From positions 1 to 6,853 of the forward strand of contig JAQCHR010000204.1 in the NCBI GenBank assembly GCA_027619655.1: a stretch of DNA of 6,853 bases. The letters run 5' to 3'. Positions within the stretch are counted from its first letter, which is position 1. Each line of letters opens with the position of its first letter. Of the stretch, positions 1 through 6,558 are shown one piece after another. Under the pieces are notes generated by a model that worked only from the letters and a program-made list of their open reading frames with translations, had not been told where the DNA came from and made no database searches. This DNA is from Pseudomonadota bacterium. GTDB lineage: Bacteria; Pseudomonadota; Alphaproteobacteria; UBA8366; GCA-2717185. A program made the translations under genes and the position numbers.

Positions 1-65
1 CAGCATCTTGAATCAGAAAATCAGCCCAGAGGGAATCCCCCGAATCAAATAAATGTCATCACGCT

Positions 66-2468
66 CTAGTGCGTCGTAATGCCGCCCAGTTCGTCTTCGC
101 CCGGGGAGGCGACAGCCGCCGCCACTTCGTCCGGATTCCACTCGATCGGCTTCAGCGATTCGACCAGCGCGTATTTGAAAACATCGTCGACCAGCGCGAT
201 CGGGATTATTTCAAGCGCCTTTTTGACGTTGTCGGGAACATCGGCCAGGTCTTTTTCATTGTCCTTGGGTATCAGGACGGTCTTGATCCCGCCCCGCAAC
301 GCCGCCAGCAGCTTTTCCTTGAGGCCACCAATCGGCAGGACACGGCCCCGGAGCGTCATCTCACCGGTCATCGCAATATCCTTGCGGACGGGAATTCCCG
401 ACAGGACCGACACGATCGACGTGATCATCGCCACGCCGGCCGAGGGACCATCCTTCGGCGTCGCCCCTTCCGGCACGTGGACATGAATATCCGTCTGCGC
501 AAAGGCCGTCGGCTTGATACCGAAGGACGGCGCACGGCTCTTCACATAGCTTTCCGCCGCCTGAACCGATTCCATCATGACGTCGCCCAGCTTGCCGGTC
601 TTGATGACCTTGCCCTTGCCCGGCAGTTTCACCGATTCGATCGTCAGCAATTCGCCGCCGACTTCCGTCCAGGCCAGCCCGGTCACCACGCCGACCTGAT
701 CTTCCTCGTCGATTTCGCCATAGCGGTACTTGCGTATCCCGGCATATTTCTCAAGGTTCCGGCGGCTGATGCGGATTTCCGCCTTCTCCCCCTTCATAAT
801 TTCCTTGATGCCCTTTCGGGTCAGGTTCGCAATTTCGCGTTCGAGGTTCCGGACCCCGGCCTCGCGGGTGTAATAGCGAATCAGGTCACGCAGCCCGTCG
901 TCCGTAATCGCCCATTCGGCTTCCTTGAGCCCGTGATCCGTCATCTGCTTGGTGATCAGATGACGCCGCGCGATCTGGATTTTCTCGTCTTCGGTATATC
1001 CGGAGATCCGGATAATCTCCATCCGGTCCATGAGCGGCGCCGGCATCCGCAAGGTGTTCGCCGTCGTCACGAACATCACATCTGACAGATCGTAATCGAC
1101 CTCCAGGTAATGGTCGTTGAAGGACGAATTCTGTTCCGGATCCAGGACCTCCAGCAACGCGGATGTCGGATCGCCACGCCAGTCGGCGCCGAGCTTGTCG
1201 ATTTCATCCAGCAGGAACAGCGGGTTGGAGGATTTTGCCTTCTTCATACCCTGAATGATCTTGCCCGGCATGGAACCGATATAGGTGCGCCTGTGGCCGC
1301 GGATTTCCGCTTCGTCCCGGACACCACCCAGCGACATCCGAACGAAATTGCGGCCGGAGGCACGGGCAATCGACTTGCCCAATGATGTCTTGCCGACCCC
1401 CGGCGGACCAACGAGGCACAGAATCGGCCCCTTGACCTTCTTGACCCGGTTCTGCACGGCCAGATGCTCGATGATCCGTTCCTTGACCTTTTCCAGCCCG
1501 AAATGATCCGCATCCAGGATTTTCTCGGCCGCCTTGAGGTCGCGCTTTCCCCGCGTGCGCTTCTTCCAGGGAATTGACAGCATCCAGTCGAGATAATTCC
1601 GGACAACTGTCGACTCCGCCGACATCGGGCTCATGGAGCGAAGCTTCTTCAGTTCGGCACTCGCCTTTTCACGGGCTTCCTTGGTCAGCTTCGTATTCTC
1701 GATTCGCTCCTCAAGTTCAGCGGTTTCGTCCTTGCCGTCCTCGCCTTCGCCGAGTTCCTTCTGAATCGCCTTCATCTGCTCATTCAGATAGTACTCGCGC
1801 TGGGTCTTCTCCATCTGACGCTTGACGCGCCCGCGGATCCGCTTTTCAACCTGCAGAACGCTGATCTCTCCTTCCATGAAGGAGTAGATTTTTTCCAGCC
1901 GCTCGCCGACGGGCTCGATTTCAAGCAATTCCTGCTTGTCGGCAATCTTCAGCGTCAGATGCTGTGCAATCGTATCCGCCAGCTTGCCCGGTTCCTCGAT
2001 CTGGTTGATCGAAATCAGGACTTCGGCCGGAATCTTCTTGTTCAGCTTGATATACTGTTCGAACTGGGACACCACGGCGCGGCTGAGGGCTTCGAGTTCC
2101 TCATTGCTGGCTTCGTCTTCGACCAGTTCGGCATAGCCTTCAAAATAATCAGCGTTTTCGGCATAGCCGTCGATCCGGACACGCTGAATACCCTCGACCA
2201 GGACCTTGACTGTCCCGTCCGGCAGCTTCAGCAGCTGCAACACGGTACCGAGCGTACCGACCGTATAGATGTCCTTGACGCCGGGATCGTCGTCGGAAGC
2301 GTTTTTCTGGGTGACCAGCAGGATCTGCTTGTCATCCTTCATCACATTTTCCAGCGCATTGACCGATTTTTCGCGACCGACAAACAACGGCACAATCATG
2401 TGCGGAAAAACCACGATGTCACGGAGCGGTAGTACGGGGTGGAGGTTGCCGCGGCGAGTTTCTGTCAT
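66..2468 (-). CDS. lon: ATP-dependent Lon protease (LonA type)
   Basis: Cytoplasmic AAA+ serine protease that unfolds and degrades misfolded and short-lived regulatory proteins. The 800-residue product has the full LonA layout. The N-terminal substrate-binding domain covers about residues 10-205 and opens with HPVLPLRDIVVFPHM. A charged helical linker covers about 205-300. In the AAA+ module, Walker A is GPPGVGKT at 354-361, Walker B ends in DE at 421-422, sensor-1 Asn is near 471 and a sensor-2 type GVRNLER lies near 538-544. The C-terminal protease domain has the PKDGPSAG motif with catalytic Ser676, and Lys719 in GGLKEKL completes the Ser-Lys dyad at the usual spacing of 43 residues. Length is normal for the family. 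The ATG at 2468 is chosen because the conserved N-terminus begins about 10 residues later and a GGA lies about 7 bases upstream. The stop is TAG. It lies 228 bases after clpX, with a possible terminator and its own heat-shock-like promoter in between. The far C-terminal tail after about residue 775 is acidic and variable. Confidence 0.99.
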   Translation of the reverse strand: MTETRRGNLHPVLPLRDIVVFPHMIVPLFVGREKSVNALENVMKDDKQILLVTQKNASDDDPGVKDIYTVGTLGTVLQLLKLPDGTVKVLVEGIQRVRIDGYAENADYFEGYAELVEDEASNEELEALSRAVVSQFEQYIKLNKKIPAEVLISINQIEEPGKLADTIAQHLTLKIADKQELLEIEPVGERLEKIYSFMEGEISVLQVEKRIRGRVKRQMEKTQREYYLNEQMKAIQKELGEGEDGKDETAELEERIENTKLTKEAREKASAELKKLRSMSPMSAESTVVRNYLDWMLSIPWKKRTRGKRDLKAAEKILDADHFGLEKVKERIIEHLAVQNRVKKVKGPILCLVGPPGVGKTSLGKSIARASGRNFVRMSLGGVRDEAEIRGHRRTYIGSMPGKIIQGMKKAKSSNPLFLLDEIDKLGADWRGDPTSALLEVLDPEQNSSFNDHYLEVDYDLSDVMFVTTANTLRMPAPLMDRMEIIRISGYTEDEKIQIARRHLITKQMTDHGLKEAEWAITDDGLRDLIRYYTREAGVRNLEREIANLTRKGIKEIMKGEKAEIRISRRNLEKYAGIRKYRYGEIDEEDQVGVVTGLAWTEVGGELLTIESVKLPGKGKVIKTGKLGDVMMESVQAAESYVKSRAPSFGIKPTAFAQTDIHVHVPEGATPKDGPSAGVAMITSIVSVLSGIPVRKDIAMTGEMTLRGRVLPIGGLKEKLLAALRGGIKTVLIPKDNEKDLADVPDNVKKALEIIPIALVDDVFKYALVESLKPIEWNPDEVAAAVASPGEDELGGITTH

Positions 2469-2497
2469 GTGTTATTCCGTTTCCTCGTGTTTTGCAT
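2465..2497 (-). other. Possible 10-codon ORF coupled to lon
   Basis: A frame reading MQNTRKRNNT starts at 2497 and ends in a TGA overlapping the lon ATG as ATGA. The frame stays open further upstream, but any earlier start would lie ahead of or at the predicted transcription start. GGGGGA directly abuts its ATG, too close for a normal ribosome-binding site. The lon gene has a usable GGA of its own inside this frame, so coupling is not required here. Confidence 0.18.
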
Positions 2498-2530
2498 TCC
2501 CCCGGCGGAGATTGCATTCTTGTTACGATT

Positions 2531-2560
2531 TAGATGGCCATGGATAAAAAACCATTCAAC
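2531..2560 (-). promoter_or_regulatory. Candidate sigma-32 (RpoH) promoter of lon
   Basis: Read on the minus strand, GTTGAAT is followed by 14 bases and then GGCCATCTA. Compared with the E. coli heat-shock consensus CTTGAAA-N11-16-CCCCATnTA, the -35 part matches 5 of 7 and the -10 part keeps the CCATnTA core. Transcription would start around 2524, giving a leader of about 55 bases before the lon ATG. Lon is a known RpoH target in proteobacteria, so element and gene agree. A sigma-70 reading of the same bases is poor (CATCTA as -10). Confidence 0.55.
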
Positions 2561-2599
2561 CCTCTGAGGAATAAATCTGCCGGCGCGGCGGCGGGCAGA

Positions 2600-2642
2600 C
2601 GGTATTCGTTCCGCCGTCAAACAGAAGAATACCGGCGGAACG
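2600..2642. repeat. Interleaved inverted repeats between clpX and lon
   Basis: Two inverted repeats are interleaved. CGGTATTC (2600-2607) pairs with GAATACCG (2627-2634). CGTTCCGCCG (2607-2616) pairs with CGGCGGAACG (2633-2642), a perfect 10-base-pair stem. The order is X, Y, X', Y', which is the topology of an H-type pseudoknot or of two alternative hairpins rather than one nested hairpin. A few bases at 2607 and 2633-2634 are claimed by both stems. The terminator hairpin at 2632-2646 is a third competing fold. Confidence 0.6.
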
Positions 2643-2647
2643 CCGGG
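2617..2647 (-). terminator. Probable intrinsic terminator after clpX
   Basis: On the minus strand, about 50 bases after the clpX stop, CCGGCG-TTC-CGCCGG (2632-2646) forms a perfect 6-base-pair GC-only stem with a three-base loop. The T-rich tail TATTCTTCTGTTT follows. The tail is interrupted by C and G, so termination may be incomplete. Position and orientation fit the end of the clpX transcript. The same bases can join two other, mutually exclusive pairings described under the repeat at 2600-2642. Confidence 0.5.
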
Positions 2648-2696
2648 CAATGAACAACTTCGGGCCGAACTGGCCCCGCGCTGCGCCGGTCCGGTG

Positions 2697-3962
2697 CTAG
2701 GCGCTGTTCTCTACTTCTTCCGGGCGTTCCGAATAGATATAAAGCGGCTCGGCGCGCCCTTCGACGACTTCGCTGTTAATGACGATTTCCTGCGCGCCGT
2801 CCAGACCGGGCAATTCATACATCGGGTCCAGCAGAATACTTTCCAGGATTGACCGCAGCCCGCGCGCGCCGGTTTTCCGCAACACGGCCTTCTGCGCAAT
2901 AGCCTTCAAGGCATCGCCACTGAATTCAAGCCGGACATCTTCCATCTCAAACAGCCGCTGGTACTGCTTCACCAGCGCATTGCGCGGTACGGTCAGGATT
3001 TCAATCAGCGCCGCTTCGTCCAGATCGTTCAGGGTCGCCAATACGGGCAACCGGCCGACAAATTCCGGGATCAGGCCGAATTTCAGCAGATCCTCCGGTT
3101 CGATGCCGGTCAGGATATCGCCGATATTGCGGTGTTCGGCACTTTGCACATCCGCGCCGAAGCCGATCGACGACCCCTTGCCGCGATTCGAAATGATCCG
3201 CTCCAGACCGGAAAACGCACCGCCACAGATGAACAGGATATTGGTCGTATCGACCTGCAGGAATTCCTGCTGCGGATGCTTGCGGCCACCCTGCGGCGGC
3301 ACGCTCGCAACCGTACCTTCCATGATCTTCAACAACGCCTGCTGCACGCCTTCGCCGGAAACGTCGCGCGTGATGGACGGGTTATCGGATTTGCGACTGA
3401 TCTTGTCGACTTCGTCGATATAGACAATGCCCCGCTGCGCCCGCTCGACATTGTAGTCGGCAGCCTGCAGAAGTTTCAGAAGGATGTTTTCGACATCCTC
3501 GCCGACATATCCCGCTTCGGTGAGCGTCGTCGCATCCGCCATGGTAAACGGCACGTCCAGAATCCGCGCCAGCGTCTGCGCCAGAAGCGTCTTGCCGCAA
3601 CCCGTCGGCCCGATCAGCAGAATGTTCGACTTCGCCAGTTCCACATCGTTGTTTTTGCTGATATGCGCCAGGCGCTTGTAATGATTGTGTACCGCGACCG
3701 AAAGGACCTTTTTGGCATGGGGCTGGCCGATGACGTAATCGTCCAGAACCTTGCGAATCTCGATCGGCGTCGGCACGCCGTCGCGCGACTTCGCCACCGT
3801 CGATTTGTGGTCTTCCTTGATGATGTCCATGCACAGTTCGACACATTCATCGCAGATGAATACCGTCGGACCGGCAATCAGCTTTCGCACCTCATGCTGG
3901 CTTTTGCCGCAAAAGGAACAATAAAGCGTATTTTTTGAATCGCCAGTACCAGACTTGCTCAT
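2697..3962 (-). CDS. clpX: ATP-dependent Clp protease ATP-binding subunit ClpX
   Basis: AAA+ unfoldase that recognises tagged or native substrates, unfolds them and threads them into ClpP. At 421 residues it has normal length. The N-terminal zinc-binding domain carries Cys15, Cys18, Cys37 and Cys40 (CSFC and CDEC), for dimerisation and adaptor binding. The AAA+ core has Walker A GPTGCGKT at 118-125, the pore-1 loop GYVGED at 151-156, Walker B IDE ending at 184, the pore RKH loop at 227-229, the arginine finger Arg304 in EFVGRLP and sensor-2 Arg near 368 in GARGLR. The IGF tripeptide at 266-268 is the loop that docks ClpP, which fits the clpP gene next door. The ATG at 3962 gives the expected short N-terminus before the zinc domain. 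Its ribosome-binding site is weak: only a GAGCGGG about a dozen bases upstream. A tiny upstream frame ends in a TGA overlapping this ATG. Stop is TAG. Confidence 0.99.
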   Translation of the reverse strand: MSKSGTGDSKNTLYCSFCGKSQHEVRKLIAGPTVFICDECVELCMDIIKEDHKSTVAKSRDGVPTPIEIRKVLDDYVIGQPHAKKVLSVAVHNHYKRLAHISKNNDVELAKSNILLIGPTGCGKTLLAQTLARILDVPFTMADATTLTEAGYVGEDVENILLKLLQAADYNVERAQRGIVYIDEVDKISRKSDNPSITRDVSGEGVQQALLKIMEGTVASVPPQGGRKHPQQEFLQVDTTNILFICGGAFSGLERIISNRGKGSSIGFGADVQSAEHRNIGDILTGIEPEDLLKFGLIPEFVGRLPVLATLNDLDEAALIEILTVPRNALVKQYQRLFEMEDVRLEFSGDALKAIAQKAVLRKTGARGLRSILESILLDPMYELPGLDGAQEIVINSEVVEGRAEPLYIYSERPEEVENSA

Positions 3963-3991
3963 GATGATCGGACCCGCTCGTTTTTTTTCAT
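3959..3991 (-). other. Possible 10-codon leader ORF coupled to clpX
   Basis: An ATG about 12 bases after the predicted clpX transcription start opens a frame reading MKKNERVRSS. It closes with a TGA that overlaps the clpX ATG as ATGA. This overlap is the usual arrangement for translational coupling and could make up for the weak clpX ribosome-binding site. The leader itself has no clear Shine-Dalgarno sequence, and so short a frame may be chance. The run of eight A bases after its ATG is also notable. Confidence 0.25.
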
Positions 3992-4009
3992 ATCGACCAC
4001 GCTACCGGC

Positions 4010-4039
4010 ATTATAACACATCCTACCCAACCACGTCAC
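4010..4039 (-). promoter_or_regulatory. Sigma-70-type extended -10 promoter of clpX
   Basis: On the minus strand the -10 is a perfect TATAAT (4010-4015) preceded by TGT, the extended -10 TGn motif. A -35 of GTGACG (4034-4039, 4 of 6 to TTGACA) sits 18 bases upstream. Transcription would start near 4003, about 40 bases before the clpX ATG. This gives clpX its own housekeeping promoter, separate from clpP. Confidence 0.72.
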
Positions 4040-4073
4040 GCAGCCCGCTTACACAGGTGACCATAATAAGTTT

Positions 4074-4093
4074 AACCGTCTGTGAATACGGTT
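4074..4093 (-). terminator. Weak hairpin after clpP
   Basis: AACCGT and ACGGTT form a perfect 6-base-pair stem with an 8-base loop about 40 bases after the clpP stop. After one mismatch, two more A-T pairs can form. No T tract follows, so it is a poor intrinsic terminator. It may instead protect the clpP mRNA 3' end or only attenuate read-through into clpX. Confidence 0.25.
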
Positions 4094-4131
4094 GAACATC
4101 TGCGGCAGCACAAATGTGGCGCAGGACTTCG

Positions 4132-4782
4132 TTACTCGGACTTCTTCGATGTCGCACCGTCGGCACTGGAATCCGGCCGTTTATCGACAACAAGGTCAAT
4201 AATCCCGAATTCCTTGGCCTGTTCCGGCGTCAGGAAATTATCGCGATCAAGCGCCTTCTCGACGACGGCGACATCCTTACCGGTATGTTCCGCATAGATT
4301 TCGTTGAGGCGCACGCGCAAAGCCAGGATTTCGCGGGCATGAATTTCGATATCGGAGGCCTGCCCCTGGAACCCGCCGGATGGCTGGTGCAGCATGATTC
4401 GGCTGTTCGGCAGGGAAAACCGGTTTCCCGCGGCGCCCGCACACAACAGCAGCGACCCCATGGACGCCGCCTGACCGAGGCAGACTGTCGAAATATCGGG
4501 CTGGACATAGCGCATCGTATCGTAAATCGACAGGCCGGACGTCACGATGCCGCCCGGCGAATTGATATACAAAGAAATATCCTTGGTCGGGTTTTCCGAC
4601 TCCAGGAACAGCAACTGGGCGCTGATCAGCGACGCGACCATGTCGTTGACAGGCCCCGTCAGGAAAATGATCCGCTCCTTCAGCAGGCGCGAATAAATAT
4701 CATAGGAACGTTCACCGCGGTTAGTCTGCTCGACAACCATCGGCACCAGGGTATTCATCTGCGTCTGAATGTGATCTGTCAT
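4132..4782 (-). CDS. clpP: ATP-dependent Clp protease proteolytic subunit ClpP
   Basis: Serine peptidase that forms the double heptameric barrel working with ClpX (and ClpA where present). The 216-residue product has the complete catalytic triad: Ser107 in GQAASMG, His132 in MLHQPSGG and Asp181 in DRDNF. The spacings match E. coli ClpP residues 111, 136 and 185 with a constant offset of four. The N-terminus holds the conserved LVPMVVEQ and RGERSYDIYSRLL segments. By analogy with E. coli, the roughly ten residues before LVPMV may be a removable propeptide. The C-terminal tail of about 15 residues after residue 200 is polar and slightly longer than in E. coli. The ATG at 4782 has AGAAGG only two bases upstream, an unusually tight spacing. 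The in-frame ATG at codon 9 is a possible alternative start. It lies 92 bases after tig and 169 bases before clpX. Stop is TAA. Confidence 0.98.
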   Translation of the reverse strand: MTDHIQTQMNTLVPMVVEQTNRGERSYDIYSRLLKERIIFLTGPVNDMVASLISAQLLFLESENPTKDISLYINSPGGIVTSGLSIYDTMRYVQPDISTVCLGQAASMGSLLLCAGAAGNRFSLPNSRIMLHQPSGGFQGQASDIEIHAREILALRVRLNEIYAEHTGKDVAVVEKALDRDNFLTPEQAKEFGIIDLVVDKRPDSSADGATSKKSE

Positions 4783-4799
4783 AACCTTCTATCAATCAT
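4779..4799 (-). other. Possible 6-codon ORF coupled to clpP
   Basis: A frame reading MIDRRL starts at 4799 and ends in a TGA that overlaps the clpP ATG as ATGA. Its AGA-AGG codons are also the clpP Shine-Dalgarno sequence, which lies unusually close to the ATG. Ribosomes finishing this mini-frame could reinitiate on clpP. It is very short and may be chance. It is listed because lon and clpX show the same arrangement. Confidence 0.18.
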
Positions 4800-4836
4800 T
4801 CTGTCGGCGGCAACCGGCCGCGGAAATATTCCATTG

Positions 4837-4866
4837 AAGATGTGTCGTGTCGCTTTGCCGATCAAG
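4837..4866 (-). promoter_or_regulatory. Candidate sigma-32 (RpoH) promoter of clpP
   Basis: On the minus strand CTTGATC is followed by 14 bases and then ACACATCTT. The -35 keeps the CTTGA core of the heat-shock consensus. The -10 keeps the CATnT core but has A bases where the upstream C run is expected. The internal spacing is identical to the candidate upstream of lon. The -35 lies just after the tig stop codon and transcription would start near 4830, leaving a leader of about 48 bases. clpP is a well-known RpoH target, which supports the call. Confidence 0.45.
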
Positions 4867-4874
4867 TATTCCGG

Positions 4875-6296
4875 CTATTCCTTCTTTTCGTCGCCGGCGT
4901 CCTCTTCCGCATTGTCCTTGGCGGACGCGCGCTTTTTACGCTTCGGCTTCGCCGCCGCTTCGTCACTCGCCGCGTCCTCGTCGTCCTGCGACTGAATCAG
5001 TTCTTCGATACTGACTTCGCGCTCGCTCACCTTGGCCATCTCAAGGATGAAATCGACGACCTTTTCCTCGAATATCGGCGCCCGCAGGGATGCCATGGCC
5101 TCCGGGTTTTCCTGGTACAGCTTGATGAACTGCTGCTCATGCCCGGGATACTGCTGCGCCTGCTGCACGAGGGCCCGGTTGATTTCCTCCGCCGTCACCT
5201 CGATCTTGTTGATATTGCCGATGTCCGCGAGCAGCAATCCCAGCATGACACGACGCGCCGCGATCTTGCGGTAATCTTCCTTCAGCTCATCGTCGCTTTT
5301 TTCTTCCGTCGCATCCGTCTGGCCGTTCTTGCGGGCTTCCTCGAACTGGTTCCAGATCGAATCGAATTCCGCATCGACCATGCCCGGCGGCAATTCAAAA
5401 CTATGCGACTTTTCCAGCGTATCCAGCAGATCGCGTTTCAGCTTTTCCCGGGAATATCCCGCATAATCCAGGCTGAGGCGGTCGCGGGCGGCCTTTTTCA
5501 GGTCATCCAGCGATTCCTGGCCAAGGGTCTTGGCGAATTCGTCGTCGATCGCCGTATCGACCATGACGCGGATTTCCTTCACGTCCACGGCAAAAACGGC
5601 GTCCTTGCCCGCCAGTTCCTTGGAACCGTATTCCGCCGGGAAGGTCACCGAAACCGACACGCTGTCACCGGCCTTCACGCCAATCAGCTGATCCTCGAAA
5701 CCCGGGATAAATTGCCCGGCGCCCAGTTCCAGGTGGTGACCTTCGCCGCTGCCGCCGGGAAATTCGACGCCATCGACGGAGCCCTTGAAATCGATCACGA
5801 CTTCGTCGCCTTCGCGGGATTTACGCGCACGCTTGATCGGTTCCGACGACCGGTATTGCTTTGCCAGCCGTTCGAGCGTTTCATCGACGGCGCTGTCGGG
5901 GATTATCGCGACCAGACGCTCGACCTCGATCTTTGAAAAATCCATCGGCACGATTTCAGGCATGACCTGAACGGACATCGAATATTCAAGATCTTCGCCC
6001 ACACCGAATTTCTTGATCTCGATATTCGGCTGCATCGCGGGCCGAAGCGTATTGTCCTCGATCGCCTTGCGGCTGGATTCGCCAACCGCCCGCTCCAGGA
6101 CCTCACCCATCACGGATTGCCCGTAACGCTGCTTCAGCAACGACGTTGGCACCTTGCCGGGCCGGAACCCGGGCAATTGCGCTGTCTTTCGAATTTCCGA
6201 AAGACGGGAATTGACTCGTTCGTCAATCTCCCCCGCCAGCAGCGTAATCGTATATTCACGAATTAGACCGTCGTTCTTGACTTCAACAACCTGCAT
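4875..6296 (-). CDS. tig: Trigger factor, ribosome-associated chaperone and peptidyl-prolyl isomerase
   Basis: Binds the ribosome near the exit tunnel, shields nascent chains and catalyses proline cis-trans isomerisation. The 473-residue product shows the three standard domains. The N-terminal ribosome-binding domain (about 1-115) has the signature GFRPGKVP at 43-50, whose FRK-type loop contacts ribosomal protein L23. The FKBP-type isomerase domain (about 160-245) contains GDEVVIDFKG and QFIPGFEDQLIG. The C-terminal helical chaperone arms run from about 248 to 435. Residues 437-473 form a low-complexity tail of alternating acidic and basic residues with a KPKRKKR patch, which makes the protein about 40 residues longer than E. 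coli Tig (432). The ATG at 6296 begins directly with the conserved MQVVEV-type strand and has GGACAGGA just upstream. No convincing promoter is visible between it and tRNA-Leu. Stop is TAG. Confidence 0.98.
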   Translation of the reverse strand: MQVVEVKNDGLIREYTITLLAGEIDERVNSRLSEIRKTAQLPGFRPGKVPTSLLKQRYGQSVMGEVLERAVGESSRKAIEDNTLRPAMQPNIEIKKFGVGEDLEYSMSVQVMPEIVPMDFSKIEVERLVAIIPDSAVDETLERLAKQYRSSEPIKRARKSREGDEVVIDFKGSVDGVEFPGGSGEGHHLELGAGQFIPGFEDQLIGVKAGDSVSVSVTFPAEYGSKELAGKDAVFAVDVKEIRVMVDTAIDDEFAKTLGQESLDDLKKAARDRLSLDYAGYSREKLKRDLLDTLEKSHSFELPPGMVDAEFDSIWNQFEEARKNGQTDATEEKSDDELKEDYRKIAARRVMLGLLLADIGNINKIEVTAEEINRALVQQAQQYPGHEQQFIKLYQENPEAMASLRAPIFEEKVVDFILEMAKVSEREVSIEELIQSQDDEDAASDEAAAKPKRKKRASAKDNAEEDAGDEKKE

Positions 6297-6323
6297 GGAA
6301 TCCTGTCCGCATCACAAAATTAA

Positions 6324-6361
6324 GACGACAATCGTCAAAAAAACTCTTCCTTGTCAGAAAG
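6324..6361 (-). terminator. Terminator-like hairpins after tRNA-Leu
   Basis: On the minus strand, about 10 bases after the tRNA CCA end, CTTTC-TGACAA-GGAAG (6346-6361) forms a 5-base-pair stem with one G-T pair, followed by AG and seven T bases (6337-6343). Right behind the T tract a second perfect stem, GACGA-TTG-TCGTC (6324-6336), is followed by TTAATTTT. Both stems are short. Together they look like a weak or partial terminator ending the tRNA transcript, possibly leaving read-through into tig. Confidence 0.4.
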
Positions 6362-6370
6362 GTAACGTAC

Positions 6371-6455
6371 TGGTGCGGGCGAAGGGACTTGAACCCCCAC
6401 GGATTTCTCCACCAGAACCTAAATCTGGCGCGTCTACCAGTTCCGCCACGCCCGC
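6371..6455 (-). tRNA. tRNA-Leu (anticodon UAG)
   Basis: An 85-base tRNA with CCA encoded. The acceptor stem GCGGGCG pairs perfectly with CGCCCGC. The D arm contains GGTAGA. The anticodon stem CCAGA/TCTGG encloses the loop TTTAGGT with anticodon TAG at 6419-6421 (reads CUA and, by wobble, other CUN codons). The long variable arm has a GGA-GAAA-TCC mini-hairpin typical of class II tRNAs. The T arm is GGGGG-TTCAAGT-CCCTT with two G-U pairs. The long variable arm and anticodon together make it leucine. Confidence 0.97.
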
Positions 6456-6493
6456 GCATCAGGCTGCCAGTAGCCCCTTATTGAAGGCGCCCC

Positions 6494-6522
6494 TGTATAA
6501 GAAGAGCAGGCTTAGCGGTCAA
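6494..6522 (-). promoter_or_regulatory. Sigma-70-type promoter of tRNA-Leu
   Basis: On the minus strand TTGACC (6517-6522, 5 of 6) is followed by an optimal 17-base spacer and TATACA (6494-6499, 4 of 6). Transcription would start near 6487, leaving about 32 bases of precursor leader before the mature tRNA 5' end at 6455. It is the strongest housekeeping-type promoter in this part of the window and may also supply tig by read-through. Confidence 0.75.
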
Positions 6523-6558
6523 GCACGGCCATTAAAGAAGTAACGTAACCGTCCTGGA

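Noticed and set aside
1..65. lon terminator or start of a downstream gene
   Set aside because: Only a 3-base-pair GGG/CCC pairing is visible and no start codon with a ribosome-binding site. A hupB-type gene is often found next in alphaproteobacteria but lies outside this window if present.
2465..2650. 61-codon minus-strand frame between clpX and lon as an independent gene
   Set aside because: Its start lies within the clpX terminator region, ahead of the predicted lon promoter, and its composition is unconvincing. Only its last 10 codons are kept, as a possible leader.
4063..4068. TATTAT as a second clpX -10 box
   Set aside because: No -35-like hexamer occurs at 16-18 bases upstream, and the TATAAT at 4010-4015 is much better.
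4842..5936. Long plus-strand open frame opposite tig (and similar ones opposite clpX, clpP and lon)
   Set aside because: The composition is Arg/Phe/Leu-rich with no domain, and it is the mirror of a clear coding gene in a GC-rich genome.
6333..6338. TTGACG as the -35 of a tig promoter
   Set aside because: No acceptable -10 hexamer is found 16-18 bases downstream (GTGATG is poor), and the bases belong to the hairpin after the tRNA.
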